Virus record (IMG/VR): IMGVR_UViG_3300005253_000263
Coordinates: 1-46,692 of that record
Origin: a virus
DNA: 46,692 nucleotides
Strand: one strand, 5' to 3'
The notes under the pieces were generated by a model. The model was given only the letters and a program-made list of their open reading frames with translations, ran no database searches and was not told where the DNA came from. Position numbers and translations under genes: made by a program. Positions 29,781-37,136 of the stretch are shown in pieces. Numbering within the stretch: the first letter of the stretch is position 1; each line of letters begins with the position of its first letter.

Positions 29781-30425
29781 GTGAGATCCGGTGACTACAT
29801 AGCTCGATGCGGAGTAGAGGGCGATGACTCGTGGACGCTCACGGCGTCCGGGCTGAAGCTTGTTTACCTGAGGCCGGAAGTAGAGAGCATCTGTCTTGAC
29901 GATATCGCGCAGCACCTATCCATGCTTTGCAGGTTTACCGGAGCAGTGTCGCAATTCTACTCGGTAGCTCAGCACTCTGTTTTTGTTGGGGCCTTGGTCA
30001 AGCAGGTTCTCGATGACGAGGGTGTGGATCGAGGGGTTGATTACTGGGACCAGATTCTGGCAGCGCTTCTTCACGACGCGGAAGAAACCTACACCAACGA
30101 TCTTGCCAGCCCGCTGAAGTCATGCATACGTGGCAAGTACAAGTGGATCGCTTCTGGCATAGAGAGGAAGGTCTTTGAGAGGTACGGCATTGATTGGGAT
30201 TACCGCAATGCTTTGGTGAAGGCCTGCGACAACAAGGCCATCATCGTCGAGCGCTTCTACTTCATGCCTGAGCACCCGGATTGGCCGAAGGTTTCTGTTG
30301 AAGAAATGGAGTACCCAAAGCCGAGGTTAATGGAACACGACGAGGCCAAGCTAATCTTCACAAATACCGTGCGGGCGGCCCTGAAGGTGCGGAACGCTCT
30401 ACTGGCCGAGGTTAATGGGGCATGA
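29781..30425 (+). CDS. HD-domain phosphohydrolase
   Basis: 214 residues, GTG start with AGGAGG 5 nt upstream. YSVAQHSVFVG supplies the first His, LLHDAEETYTNDLASPLK the HD pair, and VKACDNKAIIVERF the late Asp. The pattern is that of YfbR-like 5'-nucleotidases of dNMPs; with the diphosphohydrolase it points to nucleotide-pool control. Confidence 0.85.
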   Translation: MRSGDYIARCGVEGDDSWTLTASGLKLVYLRPEVESICLDDIAQHLSMLCRFTGAVSQFYSVAQHSVFVGALVKQVLDDEGVDRGVDYWDQILAALLHDAEETYTNDLASPLKSCIRGKYKWIASGIERKVFERYGIDWDYRNALVKACDNKAIIVERFYFMPEHPDWPKVSVEEMEYPKPRLMEHDEAKLIFTNTVRAALKVRNALLAEVNGA

Positions 30426-30667
30426 TAGAGTTCATTGCACAGTTTGTTATCCTGTTTGCCAGCCTCACTGTTTTGATGGCGTGCGCAGTCATTGAGGTGA
30501 TGGTGGTTCTGCGCATGTGGCATGACTTCAGGCCTGGCCGGCACGGCGCATGGGTGGGTACTATCTGGGCCGTCCTACTCTTTGGTGGCGGCGCGTGCCT
30601 GGCCGGCATTGGCGCGTACACAATTGCAACGGCAGCGATCCGATCACTGGCACCGGGGTACCTATGA
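30422..30667 (+). CDS. Two-pass membrane protein
   Basis: 81 residues with spans at about 5-30 (FIAQFVILFASLTVLMACAV) and 44-70 (GTIWAVLLFGGGACLAGIGA), a short basic loop between. Holin-like in size but far from the lysis genes. ATGA overlaps at both ends. Confidence 0.65.
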   Translation: MIEFIAQFVILFASLTVLMACAVIEVMVVLRMWHDFRPGRHGAWVGTIWAVLLFGGGACLAGIGAYTIATAAIRSLAPGYL

Positions 30668-30918
30668 CCATTAAAAACTTTTTCATTGACCTGTGGCTAA
30701 CGCTGAGGTTCGGCAAGTGGCGGGTTAAGCGCTACCATGCCCATGCCTATGGCGACTGGGGCGGGCCGAATCGCTGGCACTGGGAGTACAGGGCAGAGCA
30801 TAGTCGGAGTGATCAGGTCATTCATTGCATCTCCAAGCGGATCGCCGAAGGGGCGTGCGCTGCTGAGAATGATTTGCGCGGTACGGCCCCCTCAGGCGAC
30901 GATCTCAGGCTACCTTAG
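30664..30918 (+). CDS. Small basic aromatic protein
   Basis: 84 residues from ATG 30664. Rich in Trp, His and Arg (WRVKRYHAHAYGDWGGPNRW) then HCISKRIAEGACAAEND. Its 3' end overlaps the convergent gene by 14 nt. Function unknown. Confidence 0.55.
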   Translation: MTIKNFFIDLWLTLRFGKWRVKRYHAHAYGDWGGPNRWHWEYRAEHSRSDQVIHCISKRIAEGACAAENDLRGTAPSGDDLRLP

Positions 30919-31327
30919 CCCCTTCCCCTTCCTTGATCCTCTTCCTTCGCCCTGCTTCCTGCTTATACGATACCAGGCGGGTCTTTTTCGTAGAGTCCCG
31001 CCGCTTGCTGTCGCTGCTAAGGACATTGCCCCCAGAGCGTGTTACGTATCGCCTGACCTCGCCCTTGCCGTCTTCGGCCTCTCGCGGGTCCTTGGCCCAG
31101 TCCAGGTCCATGTCTTCGTCTTCGACCACTGGGATGTGGCCGACGTTATCGAGGAACTTCCGCAGGTTGACGTTCTGGCACGCCAGCCTGTTCAGCCGCT
31201 CGAATAAGTACCCGAGCATGTCGTCCTGCTTGATGAAATTGCGGCTGACGCGAATCTGGGCCGCGTGGTACTCCGTGCCAATCACGGTTATCAGCGACTT
31301 TGCCGCTTCTGATGTGAACTGTCTCAT
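30905..31327 (-). CDS. Hypothetical protein with basic tail
   Basis: 140 residues. N-terminal helical domain (AAKSLITVIGTEYHAAQIRV, FERLNRLACQNVNLRKFLDN), acidic linker and a highly basic C-terminus. Possibly nucleic-acid binding. Overlaps the HNH gene end by 4 nt. Confidence 0.62.
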   Translation of the reverse strand: MRQFTSEAAKSLITVIGTEYHAAQIRVSRNFIKQDDMLGYLFERLNRLACQNVNLRKFLDNVGHIPVVEDEDMDLDWAKDPREAEDGKGEVRRYVTRSGGNVLSSDSKRRDSTKKTRLVSYKQEAGRRKRIKEGEGAKVA

Positions 31328-31905
31328 TGTCGTTTCTCCTTGGGCATTTTGTCGCCCTTTTGCTGATTTAGCAGGCCCGTAAGGATCTGCATGTTGTCTG
31401 GGTGATGTTTGCCACCGCGGCCCAGCGGCACCTTGTGATCGACATGATAAATAATGCCGTCCGTTTTTCTCATGAGCGCCGCCTGCCCATAAATCTTATG
31501 AAGGGATTCTCTATAGGCTTCAGTCGTTAGGTCTGAAAATCCCATGGACTTGGATCTTGTGCGAGCATGCAGCTCGTCCATGTTCTTTTGCCGTGCAGCG
31601 TCGTCCTGGCCCTTGAACGCACGAAGGGGGATAGCGCGAAGTCTGATCGCCTTTGCTGCGTTTGCATACTCGGTCACCTTTTCAGGGTGCGCCTTGCGCC
31701 GCCGTCTGTTTTTTGCAGTGACCTTGTCCTTGTTTTTGTCGTACCGGCGCTTTTGAATTATGGCTACCTTTTCGGGGTTTTCCTTGGCCCATCGCGTAGC
31801 GCAATCTGCTATTTTCCTTGAATGCAGGCGCGTATACTCGCGGGTCTTCTCCGGGTGCCGTTCGCGCCATTTTTGTTGGGCTATAGCGCCCCTGGTGCGG
31901 GTCAT
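31324..31905 (-). CDS. HNH homing endonuclease with HPEK repeats
   Basis: 193 residues. N-terminal basic repeats with (H/N)PEK spaced about 25 residues apart (RHPEKTREY, ENPEKVAII, AHPEKVTEY) probably bind DNA; C-terminal HNH core HVDHKVPLGRGGKHHPDNMQ with a final N-x4-KGD. Typical free-standing phage homing endonuclease. 4-nt overlaps with both neighbours. Confidence 0.85.
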   Translation of the reverse strand: MTRTRGAIAQQKWRERHPEKTREYTRLHSRKIADCATRWAKENPEKVAIIQKRRYDKNKDKVTAKNRRRRKAHPEKVTEYANAAKAIRLRAIPLRAFKGQDDAARQKNMDELHARTRSKSMGFSDLTTEAYRESLHKIYGQAALMRKTDGIIYHVDHKVPLGRGGKHHPDNMQILTGLLNQQKGDKMPKEKRQ

Positions 31906-32132
31906 ATGTCGTCCCTCCTAAGGGATCGGTGAGTTTCGATCCCTGTACGTTTGCACTTCCAGCTTTCATCTGGCTTGTGCGGTGTAGGTTGCAGGTAGGC
32001 CCAGCTACATGGCGGCATCAGGCCGCCATCAACGGGTCTTTGTGAATATTGCGCGGCCCCGACTATGTACCCGCTGGCGAATGCAACACCGACCAGGAAC
32101 AGCACCGTTGCCGTTATCGTTAGGTTAGTCAT
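31902..32132 (-). CDS. One-pass membrane protein
   Basis: 76 residues. N-terminal span LTITATVLFLVGVAFASGYI, then a short tail with two cysteines and many basic residues. Could be a signal anchor. Function unknown. Confidence 0.6.
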   Translation of the reverse strand: MTNLTITATVLFLVGVAFASGYIVGAAQYSQRPVDGGLMPPCSWAYLQPTPHKPDESWKCKRTGIETHRSLRRDDI

Positions 32133-32646
32133 GGCACGGGACCCCTGCTGAGTAGTCTGCGACGGAGATTTTCATCGGGGCGGACAAGGCCCGCTTGCGC
32201 GCTTCCAGGGCTGCGTTCACCTCTGCGCTGTGCGCCCTCCTGAACTTGTCGTGGTTGCTGTACAGGTAGTCGCCGACGTATGTCAGCTTACCTGCGCCAT
32301 TGGCCAGCTCGCCATGGTGTTTGGATATTTCCTTAAGCACCCGTTTGCGAGTATTTCCGCTAAATGTAAAGTCATCGACAAAGATCCACCGGTCGCCGGC
32401 ATGAAGACCCGACTCCACCATTTCGCTGGAGTGGTGGCCCATGTCATCCTTTTTGCGTACGATGGCAAACCGTTTCTTCATCAGGTAAGCAAGAACCGGC
32501 ACGACCACGGTCCCGCTGAGGCCGGTACCGACAAGGCCGTCAAACTCTACCTTGTCCAGGTCGCGAAGCGCTAGCTCAACGAGTTCATCGATGTTGGAAA
32601 TTGCGCTGCCCAGGTAGGACGCGCACCCTTGTCTATATCCTGCCAT
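32125..32646 (-). CDS. Phosphoribosyltransferase-like protein
   Basis: 173 residues. FDGLVGTGLSGTVVVPVLAY is the first nucleotide loop, and WIFVDDFTFSGNTRKRVL (Asp91-Asp92 ... Thr99) is the PRPP-binding signature hhhDDxxxTG in slightly changed form. Type I PRTase fold; substrate unknown. Phage PRTase-like proteins may act in nucleotide salvage. GGAG lies upstream of the ATG. A 114-nt structured leader separates it from repeat R1. Confidence 0.75.
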   Translation of the reverse strand: MAGYRQGCASYLGSAISNIDELVELALRDLDKVEFDGLVGTGLSGTVVVPVLAYLMKKRFAIVRKKDDMGHHSSEMVESGLHAGDRWIFVDDFTFSGNTRKRVLKEISKHHGELANGAGKLTYVGDYLYSNHDKFRRAHSAEVNAALEARKRALSAPMKISVADYSAGVPCHD

Positions 32647-32669
32647 TGTCTTGCCTCCAATTAAAAAGT

Positions 32670-32760
32670 GCGTCGCTTACCGGCTATAGCGCCCGTGTCT
32701 GCTTTCACTTGCAATTTTTCAGCAAGTCCATCACCTGTTGATCTGGACGATAAGCGACGC
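32670..32760 (-). promoter_or_regulatory. Structured leader of the PRTase-like gene
   Basis: GCGTCGCTTA (32670-32679) and TAAGCGACGC (32751-32760) form a perfect 10-bp stem enclosing 71 nt, with an inner GTCCA/TGGAC hairpin. It lies between repeat R1 and the ribosome binding site, so it may control translation or be a small RNA. Confidence 0.45.
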
Positions 32761-32761
32761 G

Positions 32762-32816
32762 TAAATTAACACTCGGAAAGACCTTCGCTGAGAAGGTCTG
32801 ACCGGCTGTCAACTTT
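32762..32816 (-). repeat. Intergenic two-hairpin repeat, copy R1
   Basis: Conserved ends AAATTAACACTCGG and ACCGGCTGTCAACTTT (plus strand) flank a hairpin AGACCTT/AAGGTCT (32779-32799). Begins at the stop codon of the gene 32809-33015. Confidence 0.85.
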
Positions 32817-33015
32817 CGTGGCCGCAGGCTGTCAAGAACCCGTCCCTATCGAACCGCGGATTGGACGAGCTGCATACGCCGCACACCTGGTTGATGGCAG
32901 TGTTGTACCCGTCGCGATAGCCGCGCTCTTCGCGGGTGGCGATATCTTCCAGAATTTTCGGGTACATTGCCTTCAGACTGCGGGCCAGTAATTCAAAGTC
33001 ATTTCGTGTCATCAT
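32809..33015 (-). CDS. Small protein with CxxC
   Basis: 68 residues from the ATGATG at 33015 with GGAG 9 nt upstream; a longer ORF to 33051 is less likely. Helical start, then QVCGVCSSSNPRFDRD and TACGH, a probable zinc site. Its stop TGA lies within repeat R1. Confidence 0.65.
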   Translation of the reverse strand: MMTRNDFELLARSLKAMYPKILEDIATREERGYRDGYNTAINQVCGVCSSSNPRFDRDGFLTACGHES

Positions 33016-33016
33016 T

Positions 33017-33190
33017 TCATTCTCCTTCTTCGTGTGTGTCGAATATGCCAATGGCTTCCAGTAGTTCGTGGTCTGTCAGCCGGTTTAGTCTTTCCAGTAA
33101 AGCTGTTCGCGCTTCGGTGGCACTGACTTCATACTCGTTGTCAGTCACCACTTCGGCGGCAAAGTCGATAGCGTGATTATATTTAGGCAT
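33017..33190 (-). CDS. Small helical protein, 57 residues
   Basis: ATG at 33190 with GAGG upstream, just after repeat R2. MPKYNHAIDFAAEVVTDNEY then ARTALLERLNRLTDHELLEA. Ends just where the next ATG begins. Function unknown. Confidence 0.65.
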   Translation of the reverse strand: MPKYNHAIDFAAEVVTDNEYEVSATEARTALLERLNRLTDHELLEAIGIFDTHEEGE

Positions 33191-33207
33191 TAAAACTTCC
33201 TCAAATC

Positions 33208-33267
33208 AGTGTCGAAATTAACACTCGGGGGTATGGCACTAAGTGCCACACTACCGGCTGTCAATTT
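33208..33267 (-). repeat. Intergenic two-hairpin repeat, copy R2
   Basis: Same ends as R1 around a different hairpin, TGGCACT/AGTGCCA (33234-33248). The GTGT/ACAC mini-hairpin at the other end is intact. Confidence 0.85.
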
Positions 33268-33328
33268 AGAACAGGGGTCGTTCCATAATGCCCTGGCCAT
33301 CTTCCCAGCCCCGCGGGAATGTTGAGGC

Positions 33329-33511
33329 CTATTCCTCGTCGTCATCGTCAGTAAAGCGCGGACTCATTTCGTTGGCGTCGAGCATGCCGCGTACGTCATC
33401 GGGCGACATATGCTTGAGCGCGCACAGCAGCATGTGGTCTGCGTCCATGCCCATCGCTACCATCTCCAGGGTGTACCCCCTTGGGTCGCTTTCATATAAT
33501 TTACTGTTCAC
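33329..33511 (-). CDS. Small acidic protein, possibly extended past an amber codon
   Basis: 60 residues from GTG 33511 (AGGAG upstream, just after repeat R3). LEMVAMGMDADHMLLCALKH then an acidic end FTDDDDEE and TAG. The frame stays open for 20 more codons (ASTFPRGWEDGQ..., to 33266) and the following TAA then abuts repeat R2, as the stops of the other genes do. Read-through or a second peptide is possible. Function unknown. Confidence 0.58.
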   Translation of the reverse strand: MNSKLYESDPRGYTLEMVAMGMDADHMLLCALKHMSPDDVRGMLDANEMSPRFTDDDDEE

Positions 33512-33527
33512 TTGGTCTCTCCTATCG

Positions 33528-33580
33528 GTGTTGAAATTAACACTCGGAGGGCAGCACGCTGCCCGACCGGCTGTCAACTT
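33528..33580 (-). repeat. Intergenic two-hairpin repeat, copy R3
   Basis: Conserved ends around hairpin GGGCAGC/GCTGCCC (33549-33564). It starts at the stop codon of 33574-34131. Confidence 0.85.
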
Positions 33581-34131
33581 TGGATGGGGAACGGGATGCG
33601 CGTTATGCTGCGCCGGCCCATGCCAATCCAGTTGGTCATGTCTGCCTCAAGGATTGCTAGTAGCCATTTGCGGGGCACCTTGTGGTAGCTGTAGTTGGTG
33701 CGCATCCTTAGATCGCCGAATCGTACATTGCACTTAATCAGTGCGCTCGTGCCGTATGGCATTTTGTACTCAATTAGCGCTTCATCGTCGATCACGGCCA
33801 GAACAGTAGCATCGCGCCGCGCCCGGTTGGACCAGTACGTGATGGCATCATTGGGCTGGTAGTCGTGTGCTCCCTGGTTGAGGTAGTTCACAACGTCATC
33901 GCATGCCTGCCTCAGGTTTCCGTACGTGTTGCTGGCAATGCTATCAAAATCCACGGTGTAATTGTAGCCAGCGCCATGGATGATACTTTTGCGCATCGCA
34001 ACGGTACGCGGCTTGCCATCAACCATCCTGCTCAGGTGCGTGACATGTTCGGTTGATAGGGCTGCGCTGGCGTCGAAGCGCCTGCACACCCGGTAACTGC
34101 CATCCTCTTTTCTCAGAGTTCCAATGTCCAT
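33574..34131 (-). CDS. Hypothetical protein
   Basis: 185 residues. Beta-rich: YRVCRRFDASAALSTEHVTH, YNYTVDFDSIASNTYGNLRQ, ALIKCNVRFGDLRMRTNYSY. Resembles a DUF932-like fold only in broad shape; not recognised. GGAG stands before the ATG, after repeat R4; its TGA lies in repeat R3. Confidence 0.65.
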   Translation of the reverse strand: MDIGTLRKEDGSYRVCRRFDASAALSTEHVTHLSRMVDGKPRTVAMRKSIIHGAGYNYTVDFDSIASNTYGNLRQACDDVVNYLNQGAHDYQPNDAITYWSNRARRDATVLAVIDDEALIEYKMPYGTSALIKCNVRFGDLRMRTNYSYHKVPRKWLLAILEADMTNWIGMGRRSITRIPFPIQS

Positions 34132-34146
34132 TTTTAATCTCCAATC

Positions 34147-34200
34147 AGTGTCGAAATTAACACTCGGAAGGACCGCACGCGGCCCGACCGGCTATCAACT
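34147..34200 (-). repeat. Intergenic two-hairpin repeat, copy R4
   Basis: Conserved ends (TATCAACT variant) around hairpin GGACCGC/GCGGCCC (34170-34185, one mismatch). Starts at the stop codon of 34195-34365. Confidence 0.82.
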
Positions 34201-34365
34201 GTTGGCCGCTTCGGCCCCCTCAATGGCCAGCTTAAATGTCGTTGCTGGTTTTGTGTTGCCCGTTTTTCCGTCCCGGACATACCAGCCCCCACTAAACTCG
34301 ACCGTAAATTGCTTGTCGATAAGTAGTCTGCGCCGCGCCTGTAAATCAATTGTGGAGTTTTTCAT
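34195..34365 (-). CDS. Small protein, 56 residues
   Basis: ATG 34365 is chosen because AGGA lies 8 nt upstream; the frame opens further to 34398. ARRRLLIDKQFTVEFSGGWY then KLAIEGAEAAN. First gene of the leftward operon behind the promoter at 34404-34432. Function unknown. Confidence 0.6.
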   Translation of the reverse strand: MKNSTIDLQARRRLLIDKQFTVEFSGGWYVRDGKTGNTKPATTFKLAIEGAEAANS

Positions 34366-34391
34366 CTTCTGATTCCTGTGTGTGTGAAAAG

Positions 34392-34432
34392 TGCTCACTA
34401 GCGAGCATGCGCCTCATTCTCGGGGATGTCAA
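34392..34432 (-). promoter_or_regulatory. Leftward promoter with palindromic operator
   Basis: -35 TTGACA (34432-34427), 17-nt spacer, weak -10 CATGCT (34409-34404). A 16-nt near-perfect palindrome TGCTCACTAGCGAGCA (34392-34407) covers the -10 and start-site region, where a repressor would act. Confidence 0.6.
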
Positions 34433-34493
34433 GGCTTATTTTCCAGGCCTGGCGGGGCCTCGCGGCAGCGGATGCTATTGCCCTACTGTGGCA

Positions 34494-34499
34494 TAATCT
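34494..34499 (+). promoter_or_regulatory. -10 element placed for a leaderless transcript
   Basis: CATAAT ends exactly 4 bases before the ATG at 34504, so transcription would start near the initiation codon. No good -35 is visible. Confidence 0.35.
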
Positions 34500-34503
34500 C
34501 CGC

Positions 34504-34848
34504 ATGGCCGAGAATCTTCAAACTGTCCTGTCTGACGCACTAGAAAAGGATGCACTGACTGCCGAGGCAATGCAGGGCATACCTGAATTCTACGATATCC
34601 CTGACGAGCTGCAGCAGGTCATCGAGAAGGCCACGCTAATCAAGGAGCGCATGTTTTGGCTGCGGGCCACACACATCAAGCAAGACATCGCAAACACGCA
34701 GCTATTGCGGCGCGCGGTGTATGCAGAATGCCGATGCTGGGAGATGGAGAATCAGGCGGCAGAAATGGCGCTGATAACGAGCGGAGCGGCTGACCGGGTA
34801 AGAGAACTGGAAGCGCAACTGGACAAACTATCAAAGGCCACATCATGA
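34504..34848 (+). CDS. Hypothetical helical protein
   Basis: 114 residues from ATG 34504; an upstream open stretch (from 34426) overlaps the divergent promoter and was left out. Acidic N-terminus and long coiled coil (RVRELEAQLDKLSK). First gene of the long rightward run. Function unknown. Confidence 0.65.
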   Translation: MAENLQTVLSDALEKDALTAEAMQGIPEFYDIPDELQQVIEKATLIKERMFWLRATHIKQDIANTQLLRRAVYAECRCWEMENQAAEMALITSGAADRVRELEAQLDKLSKATS

Positions 34849-35258
34849 TCACAGATCAAACAAACATGACAGAACAGCTCATTATCAGGGCATTTGAAAA
34901 GGGTCTGGACTGTATGCCTGGCGCGCACGTGGCGTGGTTTGACTTGCCGCAACGCGAAGGCCCAAAGGTGCGATGCACCTATGTAACGTACGCATGCGCC
35001 GGCAACAACCTGGCCGACATGTTTGCCTGGTTTTTCGAGCGCGTAGTGGATCCGCTGATAGCCCAGGCAGGCGACGGTGGCTATCTGTTCTGGCGACTCC
35101 CTGAGCGCGTCAGCGTCCAGGTGGAAACCGGGCGAATGGGTAGTGAGCGACGATTCAACATTCGCACGCGAATTGTAGTGCTGAACAAAGCACTTGAAGA
35201 GGTGCGCATCGCCGACGCCATCAAGGCTGAAGGCGCAATACCCCAGGAGATCAAGTAA
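34845..35258 (+). CDS. Hypothetical protein
   Basis: 137 residues, ATGA overlap. Alpha/beta with MPGAHVAWFDLPQREGPKVR and MFAWFFERVVDPLIAQAG. No family recognised. Confidence 0.65.
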   Translation: MITDQTNMTEQLIIRAFEKGLDCMPGAHVAWFDLPQREGPKVRCTYVTYACAGNNLADMFAWFFERVVDPLIAQAGDGGYLFWRLPERVSVQVETGRMGSERRFNIRTRIVVLNKALEEVRIADAIKAEGAIPQEIK

Positions 35259-35774
35259 ATGACCAGTAATCAACTACCAAGCCCGGACTACCCGGAGGCA
35301 ATAGCCACCTTTGGCTCGCGTAACGTCGAGGCAGCGCTGATATTTATCAGCAGTGTGAGCGATCCCAGGACAGGCCTTGCAATCCTACTCGGCGCAGATG
35401 ACGAGTCTGTGTACGACGCAATCGAGGCGGCATTCGCAGCAGACAAGCGCGCTGAGCTGAATTCAGAGAGCTGGGGGGGTAAGCTGAGCGATGCCATATC
35501 CACCGTGCTTTACACATTTGATCAGGCGGTAGTCCTGTTGCCAAACGGCACCATGCGCGTCAGTACTGACAAGGGCGATGTGACCTTTGCGGGCAACGAG
35601 TTTGACTTCGTACGCTGGGTACGTGACAACGAGACAGTCGAGATCGACCAGGAGAACACCAACGAGCGCGTTACGCGCGGCGGGCCATGTGAGTGTGGCG
35701 CATGTCCTGACGGCAAACCGGAATTGGCCGGGGGTCAGGATAGGGTCATCGCCGAAGTGGGCAGCGCATGTTAG
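35259..35774 (+). CDS. Hypothetical protein with Cys-rich tail
   Basis: 171 residues, ATG directly after the previous stop. Mixed alpha/beta body with acidic character; late GPCECGACPDG may bind metal. Function unknown. Confidence 0.65.
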   Translation: MTSNQLPSPDYPEAIATFGSRNVEAALIFISSVSDPRTGLAILLGADDESVYDAIEAAFAADKRAELNSESWGGKLSDAISTVLYTFDQAVVLLPNGTMRVSTDKGDVTFAGNEFDFVRWVRDNETVEIDQENTNERVTRGGPCECGACPDGKPELAGGQDRVIAEVGSAC

Positions 35775-36046
35775 GATTAATCAACCTGCTTGACATTCTT
35801 TACGCAGTCATCGGTCTGCTGTTCGCAGCCGGTGCCGGCGCAATGATGCTGATGTTCGCATTCATCCAGATCACGGGGCGTATCGCCTTGTGGATGGATG
35901 TCGGCAGAACCTACAAGGAACGTGCGCGCCTTCAGGAAGAGGTGACGCAGCTCAAGGCCGCGCTCGATACCGCGATCACTGGCATATCCGATCCCAACGC
36001 GCCTCTGGTGACAGCCGTCAAAGTGGGGCAACCAGGTGGCGATTAG
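35768..36046 (+). CDS. One-pass membrane protein with coiled coil
   Basis: 92 residues. Hydrophobic 5-38 (LDILYAVIGLLFAAGAGAMM) then a coiled coil RTYKERARLQEEVTQLKAAL. Overlaps both neighbours by 7-11 nt. Function unknown. Confidence 0.65.
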   Translation: MLGLINLLDILYAVIGLLFAAGAGAMMLMFAFIQITGRIALWMDVGRTYKERARLQEEVTQLKAALDTAITGISDPNAPLVTAVKVGQPGGD

Positions 36047-36329
36047 GCCCAGGCTCGATAACTGGTATCACAGTTACGCCCATGTATTCGAGGACCTCAG
36101 GTCCGGTCGGCTGGTCTATGCAGAGTACGACATTATGGTCCAGGAGGATGCCATCGAGATGGCCCGCCGTATCCTCGATGAGACAATCGAATCCCTGGAG
36201 GCCACTGATTCAGTAGATAGGCCGGGCTGGCAGTGGAGAGGAGGCAGCACCGATTTAGTGCCGACCTTTGTGCCGCTCTGCGCGCCCAGTACAGGCCCGT
36301 TCCTGGAGAGGGAGGATGTGCCATCATGA
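36036..36329 (+). CDS. Hypothetical protein
   Basis: 97 residues, GTG start. Helical middle EDAIEMARRILDETIESLEA and proline-rich end. ATGA overlap with the next gene. Function unknown. Confidence 0.6.
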   Translation: MAIRPRLDNWYHSYAHVFEDLRSGRLVYAEYDIMVQEDAIEMARRILDETIESLEATDSVDRPGWQWRGGSTDLVPTFVPLCAPSTGPFLEREDVPS

Positions 36330-36736
36330 TTACGATCAAGAACACCAGCACGGAAGATTTTGAGATCATTACGCATGTCGATGCGAGCGTGCCCGGATGC
36401 AGGGTGCTAGAACCCCAAGGAGGGGTTGAGCTGCTAGCCGCAGGCGATGAAATTTGCCAGTTGGGTTACGAGCCAGGAGTAAGCTTCGTCATCAGGCCGG
36501 TGAGGGAGCCAGAGGTTCCCCGCCCGATACGCCCGGTATCCCATTATGCCGAGTACACTGGCGGACGCACGCCCCACCTTGTGAGCTATGACGGGTATCA
36601 CGCAATCGAGTGGATCACCCAGGAGCTATGGGAGGACTGGGACCTGAAGTCAGGCGAGATACTCGTGAGAGATCATCCCAAGTACAACGTCATGCTTGTT
36701 CGCTACCCGTCTGATCAACCGGACGTGGGGAAATGA
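36326..36736 (+). CDS. Hypothetical beta-rich protein
   Basis: 136 residues from ATG 36326. Beta-strand pattern (MITIKNTSTEDFEIITHVDA, FVIRPVREPE), then WITQELWEDWDLKSGEILV. Function unknown. Confidence 0.62.
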   Translation: MITIKNTSTEDFEIITHVDASVPGCRVLEPQGGVELLAAGDEICQLGYEPGVSFVIRPVREPEVPRPIRPVSHYAEYTGGRTPHLVSYDGYHAIEWITQELWEDWDLKSGEILVRDHPKYNVMLVRYPSDQPDVGK

Positions 36737-36861
36737 CCCTCAACCAGATTTACAGTGTACTTGGTGCTGCCATAATACTAGGCTATGTTGCGCTGATGGC
36801 GTTGATTGCTGTTGCCACTGTTTACATGATCGGAAGCATGACAACAGGATGGCCGGCATGA
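36733..36861 (+). CDS. 42-residue membrane peptide
   Basis: ATGA overlaps at both ends. Almost entirely one span (VLGAAIILGYVALMALIAVA). Too short for an assignment; small phage membrane peptides often inhibit host envelope functions or support lysis. Confidence 0.6.
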   Translation: MTLNQIYSVLGAAIILGYVALMALIAVATVYMIGSMTTGWPA

Positions 36862-37136
36862 TCACCAGACGTGGATTACTGAAAAGGATAGCGCTAGCGG
36901 CATTGGGCGGCACCATAGGCGCGGTGCTGTGGCCCTACAAGACAGAGGCCGGGGAGGGGTCACCTTGCTTTGTCTTTATGGGTAGGTTGTACCTCAACGG
37001 TCACTACTATTCCAAGCCCGCTGTTTCGCATAGAACATTTACCTTTGATGACGGCAGCGTGTGGTACAGCCTGGCAGGCAATGACATCATGGAATTCGGA
37101 CAGCGTGTCTACATAAATGCGAGGAGGCCGGCATGA
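36858..37136 (+). CDS. Tat-exported small protein 1
   Basis: 92 residues. Twin-arginine signal: MITRRGLLKRIALAALGG (TRRGLLK matches S/T-RR-x-F/L-LK) followed by a hydrophobic stretch and a probable cut before about residue 35. Mature part is beta-rich with YLNGHYYSKPAVSHRTF. Tat substrates fold before export, so the product should end in the periplasm. First of three. Confidence 0.7.
   Translation: MITRRGLLKRIALAALGGTIGAVLWPYKTEAGEGSPCFVFMGRLYLNGHYYSKPAVSHRTFTFDDGSVWYSLAGNDIMEFGQRVYINARRPA

Noticed and set aside
32762-34200. Reading the four repeats as promoters because of TTGACA
   Set aside because: No -10 at 16-18 nt except a partial TAGTGC in R2, and R4 has TTGATA. The hairpin is the conserved feature.
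32762-34200. CRISPR array
   Set aside because: Repeats are hundreds of bases apart with genes between them and internal stems vary; nothing like regular repeat-spacer units.
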